Part shown: piece after piece, positions 31,881 through 40,800 of the stretch
Layout of the letters: every line of letters begins with the position of its first letter
How positions within the stretch are numbered: position 1 is the first letter of the stretch
DNA from: Rariglobus hedericola
GTDB taxonomy: Bacteria > Verrucomicrobiota > Verrucomicrobiia > Opitutales > Opitutaceae
Reading direction: 5' to 3'
DNA length: 64,000 nt
Assembly (NCBI RefSeq): GCF_007559335.1
Contig: NZ_VMBG01000001.1
Span: forward strand, 1 to 64,000
Program-made: the position numbers and the translations under genes
The notes under the pieces: model-generated
The model's input: only the letters and a program-made list of their open reading frames with translations
What the model was told of the DNA's origin: nothing
The model's database searches: none

Positions 31881-32529
31881 CATTATTCTTTCGGCCTCCG
31901 GCCTGCATAAAACCTACCTCAGCGGCGAACGCCGTCTGGAGGTGCTGCGCGACGTCACGCTCTCGGTGAATGACGGCGAGAGCGTATCGATCCGCGGTGA
32001 ATCCGGCTCCGGCAAATCGACACTGCTTCATCTCCTCGCGGGCTTGGACGCGCCCGATCAGGGCGAGGTGCGCTGGGCCGGTTCGACAGACACCGGTGCC
32101 AGCCGTCGCGTCGCGTTTCTCGGCATGGTGTTCCAGTCGTTCTATCTCATTCCCGAGCTCGATGCGCAGGGCAACGTGCTCATGGCGGCCCGTATGCTCG
32201 GCAAAGTCGGCGCTGCCGAAAAGAAGCGCGCGCAAGACCTGCTCGCCCGCGTTGGCCTGGCGGATCGCGCGCATCATCTGCCGTCGCAGCTCTCCGGCGG
32301 CGAGCGCCAGCGCGTAGCCGTGGCGCGCGCCTTGATGAACTCTCCGCGACTGATCCTCGCCGATGAACCCACGGGTAATCTCGACGAGAAGACCGGTGAC
32401 TCGATCATCGACCTGTTGCTCGGCTTGTGCGCCGAACAACGCATCGCGCTCGTTCTGGTGACCCACAATGCAGTCCACGCCGCCCGCGCCTCGCGCACGG
32501 TTTTTATGCGCGACGGCGTGCTGCAATAA
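31873..32529 (+). CDS. lolD: Lipoprotein-releasing ABC transporter ATPase
   Basis: 218 aa. Walker A GESGSGKST, Q-loop VFQSF, signature LSGGERQRVAVARAL, Walker B LILADEPTGNLD and the H-loop VTHN are complete. It drives lipoprotein release with the LolC/E-type permease encoded just upstream (eight-base overlap). The stop is at 32527-32529. Confidence 0.95.
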   Translation: MSDIILSASGLHKTYLSGERRLEVLRDVTLSVNDGESVSIRGESGSGKSTLLHLLAGLDAPDQGEVRWAGSTDTGASRRVAFLGMVFQSFYLIPELDAQGNVLMAARMLGKVGAAEKKRAQDLLARVGLADRAHHLPSQLSGGERQRVAVARALMNSPRLILADEPTGNLDEKTGDSIIDLLLGLCAEQRIALVLVTHNAVHAARASRTVFMRDGVLQ

Positions 32530-32553
32530 TCCTGTTTTTAACCCCGTTTACTC

Positions 32554-33552
32554 GTGAGCTTTTTTTCCTCTCCCAAACCCAAGGTGAAGTGCGGCGTGAT
32601 CGGTGTCGGCTCGCTTGGCCAGCATCACGCGCGCATCTACGCGGCGCTGCCCAACGTCGAGTTCATGGGCATCTTCGAGGCGAACGACGAACGGGCGAAG
32701 GAGATTTGCGCGCGGCACAACTGTCATCGTTTCGCCACGATTGAAGAGCTCGGTGCGGCGTGTGATGCCGTCTCGGTCGTCGTTCCCACGGATAAACATG
32801 AACAGGTCGCGCTGCCGCTGCTCGCACAAAAGTGCCATCTGCTGATCGAAAAACCCATCACCGCCACGTTGGAGGAAGCCGAGCGCGTGCTCGCCGCCGC
32901 GCAGGCGAACAACTGCATCGTGCAGGTGGGGCACATCGAACACTTTAACCCGGTGATGAGTTTCATGGAGAAACACATCGACCGTCCCGGCTACATCACG
33001 GCGGAGCGTCTCGCGCCTTACACGCCACGTGGCACCGAGGTCGGCGTGGTCTTGGATTTGATGATCCATGACATCGGCATCGTGCTCGCCTTGGCAAAGT
33101 CCCCGATCCGTAAAATCGACAGCGTGGGCATTAGCGTGCTTTCGAAGACCGAGGACATCGCCAATGCGCGCATCGAATTTGAAAGCGGCTGCGTGGCGAA
33201 TCTCAGCGCGAGCCGCATGAGCATTAAGAAGAATCGCGAGATCCGCATCTTCCAGGACAACGCCTACCTGTCGCTCGATTTCATGAACCAGAAGGGACAT
33301 CTGGTGAAGAAGAACGATCTCATCGCCTACGGAGTGAAACTCAAAGTGGGTCTGGCGAAAGCCGGTGACTCCAGCTCGATTCCGGTGCAAGAAATTCCGA
33401 TCGAGAAGGACGAGCCGCTAAAACTGGAGTTGCAGCATTTCACTGAAAGCGTCGCCGAATTGAAGCAGCCGAAGGTCGGCGCGGCGCTGGGCAAAACCGC
33501 GCTGGAAGTGGCCATTCAGATCACCGAACAGATCAAGGCCGCGCGTAAGTGA
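32554..33552 (+). CDS. Gfo/Idh/MocA-family sugar oxidoreductase
   Basis: 332 aa, GTG start. N-terminal Rossmann fold with GVIGVGSLGQHHARIYA (NAD binding), the EKPIT motif (about 106-110) with its catalytic lysine, and the second domain with LDLMIHDIGI holding the family histidine. Lies 24 bases after lolD and 14 bases before lpxB, so a role in lipid A precursor chemistry is likely. Acidithiobacillus and Leptospira use a member (GnnA) to oxidise UDP-GlcNAc at C3, but the partner aminotransferase GnnB is not next to it here. Confidence 0.85.
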   Translation: MSFFSSPKPKVKCGVIGVGSLGQHHARIYAALPNVEFMGIFEANDERAKEICARHNCHRFATIEELGAACDAVSVVVPTDKHEQVALPLLAQKCHLLIEKPITATLEEAERVLAAAQANNCIVQVGHIEHFNPVMSFMEKHIDRPGYITAERLAPYTPRGTEVGVVLDLMIHDIGIVLALAKSPIRKIDSVGISVLSKTEDIANARIEFESGCVANLSASRMSIKKNREIRIFQDNAYLSLDFMNQKGHLVKKNDLIAYGVKLKVGLAKAGDSSSIPVQEIPIEKDEPLKLELQHFTESVAELKQPKVGAALGKTALEVAIQITEQIKAARK

Positions 33553-33566
33553 GCGACGTTTGAGCG

Positions 33567-34709
33567 ATGAGCACTGCTGAACCATTCCATCTGCCGCCGC
33601 CTGCGAAGGGTCGTGTGGATTTGCTGGTGATCGCGGGTGAGCACTCGGGTGACCAACATGCCGCCACCATGGTGCGCGAGTTGCATGCGCAGAAGCCGGG
33701 ACTTTCGGTCGTCGCGCTCGGCGGTCCCGAATTGGCCAAGGCCGGCGCGCAGGTGCTGCACGACATGACGGCCTCGTCCGTCGTTGGGTTTGTCGAGGTG
33801 TTGAAAAACTATCCGTTCTTCAAAGCACTCTTCGAAGAGATGCTGCGCTGGATCGCGGAGCACAAACCACGGGCGATCTGCTTCGTGGATTATCCCGGTT
33901 TGAACCTGCGTCTGGCGAAGGCCCTGCGTGAACGCGGTCTTTCGGTGAAGGGCGGCGGAACCATCAAGATTCTCTACTACATCTCGCCGCAAATCTGGGC
34001 ATGGAAAGCGAAGCGTCGTTTCACGATGGCGCGCGATCTGGATGCGCTCGCGGTGATTTTCCCCTTCGAGGTCGAGTGTTATGGGGATACTTCGCTGCCG
34101 GTGGAATTCGTCGGACATCCGTTTCTCGATGACGATCACGAGGCTCCGGTTTGCTACGATCCGTCGGCTCCGATCCTTTTGCTGCCGGGCAGTCGCAAAC
34201 AGGCGGTCGGGCGGATTTTTCCTCTGCTGCTCGCGGGCCATGCGGCCTACGGAAAACGCGACGCGGTCGTGCTGTATCCGAGTGAGCTCATCAAAGACGT
34301 GCTGCTCGCGGCGAATCCTCCGGCCAATGTGAAGCTGTTGCCCACGGGTTCGCCGGTGGCGGCCTCGGCCGTGCTCACTTCGAGCGGCACGATGTCGATG
34401 CATTGTTCGCTCGCGGCGATTCCGGGCGCGGTCGTGTATCGGGCCAATCCGCTCACTTACATCATGGGCCGCATGCTCGTAAAGGTGCCGTATCTGGGCA
34501 TCGCGAACCTGCTGCTTAAAGAGCCGATGTATCCCGAGTATATTCAAGGCGCGGCCACACCGAAGGCACTCGCGGCGGAGTTGGACGCGTGCCTGCGCAA
34601 CATTGACCGTCTCATCACCACGCAGGCTCAGGCGGAGAAACTCCGTGCACTCTTACGACGTCCGGCCGGCGGCACGGTGGCGGACTGGGTGTTGCGCAAA
34701 ATGACCTGA
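33567..34709 (+). CDS. lpxB: Lipid-A-disaccharide synthase
   Basis: 380 aa glycosyltransferase. IAGEHSGDQHAATMV (conserved GExSGD-like start), SSVVGFVEVL, CFVDYPGLNLRLAKALR, YYISPQIWAWK, LLPGSRKQAV and SGTMSMHCSLAAIPGAVVY are all family blocks. Joins 2,3-diacylglucosamine-1-P and UDP-2,3-diacylglucosamine at the inner membrane, so the organism should make an outer membrane with lipid A. ATG 14 bases after the oxidoreductase gene. Confidence 0.95.
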   Translation: MSTAEPFHLPPPAKGRVDLLVIAGEHSGDQHAATMVRELHAQKPGLSVVALGGPELAKAGAQVLHDMTASSVVGFVEVLKNYPFFKALFEEMLRWIAEHKPRAICFVDYPGLNLRLAKALRERGLSVKGGGTIKILYYISPQIWAWKAKRRFTMARDLDALAVIFPFEVECYGDTSLPVEFVGHPFLDDDHEAPVCYDPSAPILLLPGSRKQAVGRIFPLLLAGHAAYGKRDAVVLYPSELIKDVLLAANPPANVKLLPTGSPVAASAVLTSSGTMSMHCSLAAIPGAVVYRANPLTYIMGRMLVKVPYLGIANLLLKEPMYPEYIQGAATPKALAAELDACLRNIDRLITTQAQAEKLRALLRRPAGGTVADWVLRKMT

Positions 34710-34821
34710 GTAGCGCGGAGCGCGGTTCCGGCAAAGTTGAGCGAAACGGGAGAGAGAACCATCGCCGCAAGCAGACTCCTGCCTTTTGGATCTTCCAGTT
34801 GATGTCCTGATTATTGCACGA

Positions 34822-34854
34822 AAAGCCCCGCGTCTTTTCGGACCGCGGGGCTTT
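34822..34854. terminator. Bidirectional terminator
   Basis: AAAGCCCCGCG/CGCGGGGCTTT, an 11-bp perfect stem with an 11-base loop, between convergent lpxB and the giant gene. Confidence 0.88.
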
Positions 34855-34873
34855 GGGTTTGATGGCGAAGGCT

Positions 34874-37800
34874 TTATTCGGTCAGCACAACACGGACTCG
34901 GGCGAAGCGGCGGGCGTTGGTTTCGGTAGCAGTCTGAGTGTCTTGGAAGCGAACGCGTTCCCAGATCGAATCGACCGCGGTCTGATCGAGAAGGGTGCCG
35001 CCGGCCTGCCAGTTCACGAGGTCGCTGGAGTATTCGACTTGGTAGGTGACGCTCGGGTTGGTGCTGGCTTTGCGGCGGAGGAATTCAACCTGGAGGCGAC
35101 CATTTTCGGAATCCATCCAGATGGTCGGAACGCCGCCGTTGTCGGTGCCGATTTCGTGAGCCGGAGCTGCGGCAGCGATAGGCACGTTGAAGGCGAATTT
35201 CTCGAGGTTGGTGATGTGGCCTTCCTCTTTGTAAAGGCTGGCGGCGCGGCCTTCCTTGCTGATGGAGCCGAAGTTATTAAGGCGCCAGTATTCCATCTGC
35301 GCGTAAGTGCGCACCCACGCGAGCGAAGTCGGGGCGGAAGTGCCGGCTGCGTTCACGGATTTGACGCGATAGGCATACCAAGTCGAAGCGGAGAGGCCGG
35401 TGTCGGTGAAGTAAGCCGAACTTGCGAGCTGAGTGCCGGCGGTCGTCCAGTTCGTGCCATCGGAGGATCGTTCGATGAGGTAACTTGTCGCGCGTTGGGC
35501 CCCGAACCAGATGATTGCAACACGGGTGTCGGCGATCGTGGATGCAGAGATGAAGTCAGGCGCGACGGGCGGAGACATGGCGCTCTGAATGCGGACGTTG
35601 TCGAGGGCCCAGGCGTCAGTGCCGGCACCGCTGTTGATCGATTGACGCCAGCGGAAGGCCGTGGCCGGGGTGCGCGCGCCGACGGGTATGGCGATGCGGT
35701 AGATGGTCCAGTTGGATGCGAACGGATAGTAGGAGGGCGATGTCTGAAGCGGTGTCCAGGTCACTTCGTTTACCGAGTATTCGAGCACAACGTTTTCGCC
35801 GGGCTCGGAATTTTCCCAGTAAGTCGTTCCGTCGACGGAGGAGTTGCCTGCGCGGAATTTGAATTCGATCCAGCCGCCATCGCGCACGTCAACCGGTTTG
35901 GTGGCCGCGATGCGTGTGGTGGTGGGGCCGAACCAAAGCACCGAGGAGCCGTCGAAGCCTTGGCCACCATTGAGAACTAATCCACCGGTGATCGAGCGCC
36001 AGAGCGTGGGGCTGTAGCCGACGGTGAAGTCGTCGAAGAAGACGTCGGTGAACGAAGTTGCCACAGCGGAGACTTCCACGGATGGAGTCGCGGTGGCGAA
36101 TTCGTTGTAGGCGGTGAGGCGGTAGTAATAGCGAACGCCGAGCGTGAGGTTGCTGTCGGTGAGGGAGGAGGTGGCAACCGGCAGGTTCGCGATTTGCGTC
36201 CAAGTGCTGCTGCCTTCAACGCGTCGCTCGACGATGTGGCCGGTGACACCGGTCAAGGAACTCCACGCCACCCGGACTTCGCCGGAGGCAGGGGTCACGA
36301 CGGAGATGGACGTCGGTGAAACGGGTGCGGTGTAAGCAGTGGTCGTGACCGTGCGCGTGGCCGAAACCGTGGAGCGGCGGTCGCTCGTGGCGGTGACGAT
36401 GCGATAGTAGTAGGTTGTCGACGGTTGCAGGCTGGTGTCGGTGTAGGAGCGGGCGCTGGCGGACAATTCCGTGAGCGTGGTCCAGCCGTCGACACCGTTG
36501 GCGGAGCGTTCAACGAGGATCTTGTCGTAACCGGTGCCGGAGATTGACCAGGCGAGGGTCGCGCTGGCTGCCGTGACGGACGAAGCAGTCGGCGTGGTGG
36601 GCACGGGCAACGGGATCTGCGGGATGGCGACGGTGACAACGTTACTCCATGGCGAGCTGACGTTGGTGGCCTGTGCTTTGAGGCGGAACTCATAGGTCGT
36701 CGCAGCGGTGAGGCCGGTCGCGGTGTAGGCGACGGCATTTTGCGCGATGGCGGAGGTGACGTCGGTCCAGTCGGTTTGCGTCGTCAGACGGCGTTGCAAC
36801 GTGAAGCCGGTTTCGAGGGAGTTCTCGATCCAGGTAAAAGCAGCCGAGCTGGTGGTAATTGTGCCGGCGGAGAGCACCGGGGCGGGGAGGGTGGTGCCGT
36901 TGTTCAGCGGGTAAAAGCCGACCGCGCCAGTGAGCGGGACAACGAGTTTATCGCTCACCGTGTTGAACGCACTGACCTTGGTCGTGACCGGCATACCGAG
37001 GATAAGCTGCTTGGCGGTCGTGTCGTAGATTTTGGTCTCACCGAAGCCGAAGCGGCCCGTTTGGTTGGTGGCAAAAATCTCCGCCGTGATGGTCCAGAGC
37101 TCGGTCAGAGCGGGATCGAACACCGAACCGTTCCAGAAAACGCGTGAGCCATCTTCGGCCATGACGACGGTGCGCGAACCGTAGTAATTAACGCTGCTGA
37201 CGCGGATCGACGTCATGGCGGTGAAAATGTCGCCGATAGTATCGAAGCGGCGGACCATGGAACCCGAGCTGTTGTCATCGCCATGGTAGTAATAACGGCC
37301 GGTGGAATCATGCGCGCCTCCGCCCTGACGTTGATAGGTCGTGCCTAGGGTTTTGCCTGTCTGAGTGTTGAAGATAGAAACCGTGACCCACTGGTTCATC
37401 GGCTCGACCACGAGGCGACCGGGGCCGCCGGCGGAGAGGCGATAAATGTCGCCCGTGCCGTAGCTGTCGTAGGCTGGAACGTCGTAAGTGCGGTCGACGG
37501 TGAAGCTGTTGAAGCCGACCGCGTAGAGTTTACCGATCGACCAGTTGGGGACGTAAACACGTTGGTCGCCCGGGTGGACTGCGAAGTCCAGCACGCCGGT
37601 GCCGACGCGAATGACGCGCGTGATCGTTTCCGTGTTGGAGTTGATCTCGAGCAAGTAGGCGCGTGATGCGCCGGTGGTGACGGCGGCCTCGCTGATCGCG
37701 TAGACCAACGGCGAGCCGGCGCGCGATTTCATTACCGTGATCGCCAGGGCATCGAGCTGCATCGTAACGGGAATTGTATACGAAGTGCTGCCGCTGGTGA

Positions 37801-40800
37801 TGGTGATATCCGCGGTGTTCGCACCGGGCGTGAGCAGTGAGACATCGATCACGGCCTGCAACGTCGCGGGCGTGACGCCGGTGTTGGCCACAAATGTGAG
37901 CCATGGCTGGGAGGCGGTGGCATTCCATGGCTCGCCGTTAACGGCGGAAGTCAGGCCAATCGAAAGCGGATAGGTGGGGTTGCCCTGAACCGTGCCAAGG
38001 CTGAACGAACTCTGGCTCGGGGCCACGAGTTGAACGGCGAACGATTGGACGTCGCCAGCGCTGACGTCACTGCCGACAACGTAATCGATACGCCAGTAAT
38101 ACGTCACGCCGGGCGGCAGGATGTTGTTCAACGGGAACAGGGGCGAGGTCACCTGACCGAGGTATTCAGGGGAAGCGGTGGTGGCGTTGGTCACAGCGGC
38201 TTGGGAGGTGCCGAGGTAAACGCGGTAGCCGGTGGCGGCGGGCATCGCAGGCCATGCGAGCACCTCGGGGGAATGCACCAGGCTGTTGCGTTCGGGCGTG
38301 AGTCCGGAGCCGGTCAAGCCGGCGTTCGCGAGGCTGTAGAACTGGAGCGCATCGCCGTTCTGGATAATAAGGCGACCGGTCGCTGCATTGTAGGCGCTGA
38401 CTGTCGTGGTGACGGGCATCAGCGCGACTTGCTGCTGCGTGGTGACGTCAAAAATCGCCGAGGCACCGAACGCAAAACGACCGTCGTCGCTGGAGCTGTA
38501 AATCGTCTTACCGATGGCCCACTCGACCTTAAGTGTCGGGTCGTAAACCGCGCCGTTATAAAAGATGCGCTGGCCGTTTTCGGAGAGGAAAAGATCACGC
38601 GCGCCATAACCGCTGACGGATTTGAAACCGTTGGACGCGAGTTCGGTGAAGACGTCGCCGATGGTGTCATATTTAATCAGCTCGGCGCCGGTGCTGTTGT
38701 TGTCGCCGTGGTAATAATAACGGCCGGTGGGATCGTAGGAACCGCCGCCTTCACGGGCGTGGATGGTGGATTTAACGACGCCGTTTTGGGTGTCGTAAAT
38801 GCCGAGGTAAACCGACTGGTCTTCCGGCTCGTAAATGATGCGGCCCTGACCGCCGGGGGAAACGCGATAGATGTCGTTGTTGCTGTAGCCAACCCCGCCA
38901 AACGGAGGGAATGCGTAGGTGCGCTGGACCGTGAAATCGCTGATGCGAACCGCGAGGAGCGAACCAATTTTCCAGTTGTTTACGTAGATGCGCCCGTCGG
39001 CTTCGTGGATCGCAAAGTCCGTGACATCCGCGCCCACCGCGACCACGCGCGTGATGGTTTTGAAGAGCGTGTCGAGTTCGAGCAGGTAGGCGCGAGGAGT
39101 AGCGCCAGTAGCGGTAACTTCGCTGATGGCGTAGGCCTTGGTCGTGCCCGGGCGTGAGCGGAGACGCGTCACGGTGAGCGGATCAATTTCAAGTTCAACC
39201 GGGATGGAAGTGGTGCCTCCGGCGGAGCTGATCGAGATGCTCGAGCGATAAAGTCCGGCCTCGAGATTTGACGCATCGAAGCGAACTTGGAGCGTGGCCG
39301 GAGTCGTGCCGCTGTTGGCTACAAATGAGACCCACGGATCAGGCGACGAAGCGGTCCAGGATTGGCCTGTGGTGTTTGCCGCGAGGGAGATGGGCCTGAT
39401 CAGATTGGCGTGACCGCGGACGGTGGCTGCCTGGAGTTTCGAGATGTTGGTGGAGATCGTCGAAACAGTGAAACTCATCACCTCACCCGGGCTGACCTCG
39501 GTTCCGATGACCGGATCGACGCGCCAGTAATAAGTGGTGCCTGGAGTGAATGCGAAATTCAGCGCCAAGGAAGTTCCAGTGACCTCGACCTGGTATGAAG
39601 GGGACGCCTGCGTGGCTGCGGCCAACATCGAGGCGGAGGACTTGTCGAGGTAAACGCGGTAACGATCTACGCCGGGAATCGGGGACCAAGTCAGCGATTG
39701 CGGAGCGAGAACGATGTCGCCGTCGCGAGGCGTGGTTTCGCGTCCGAGAATGGTTGCCCCGACCGTTTGTAGAAGATTGACGGAGCCGAGGCTCTTCAAC
39801 GTTGGGTTGAAATAAATCAGGCGCGCGTAGTCCGAGGTGATTGCCTGCACGGTGGTCGTGACGGGCAACGTGTAGACTGAGTTGCCGGTCGCGTATTCGA
39901 AGATGCCGGTGGACGACGTGAAAATTTCCGCCTGCGGGCTGATCGCGTATACGTCCTTGGAGAATAATTTTAATGCGGTGGTCACCGTTGTCGGGGAAAC
40001 GGCCAGCGTCTTGACGAAGAGCTTGGAGCCATCGGCGGGCATCAAGCATGGCGAGTCGTAAGGCTCGCGTTGGAAGGCGGGGTAAGCGGCCTCGTTTTTG
40101 CCCGCGTAAGTGAGCAGGCCGTTGGCGCCGATCGTGTGTTTGACGATGGCAGAGCCCGCCCAGCCGGCGTCCCAGCCGTATTGGACCCAGCCGTAGAGCG
40201 CAGTCTTGTCGGGGGAGACAACGATGTCGCCGAAGCCGTAGGTCGCGGAAACGCCCTCGGCCCGCATCGTTTGGATAACGGTGCCAGTGGTGCGATCAAT
40301 CACGCGAAGTGACGGCGCCCAATCGCCATCGACGCAGTAAATCGCGTTACCCGGACCGTAGGCGATGTGGCCGTTTGAAATCGTTGATCTCGATTCGATA
40401 TAGGCGGGGACGGTGATGCGCTGGGTGATGGCCAGCGTCGCGAGGTCGATCGCGTAAATGTCCTTGGTGTTGGCGCAGATCACGAGGAGCTCGGCCCCAT
40501 CGGCGCGAACCACGAGGTCGGACGGTTTATTGCCGACCGTGATCGAGCCGATCGGGTTAAGCGTGAGCGGATCGATCACGACGATCGCACCCGGGTTGTT
40601 ACCGTTTTGGTGAATCGCATACATGCGGGAACGCACGGGGTCGTCCTGCAGCGACACGATGTTGAGCGCCGCGAGCGTGCCGGTGACCGTGAGCGTCTCC
40701 GACTTACCGGCGTTGGAGATCGTGATGGTCGCGGTGTAGGACGAGTTGAGCAGCGCGGCGTTGGCGAAAGTGAGAACGAGTTCGCCGGTGGCTTGATCGA

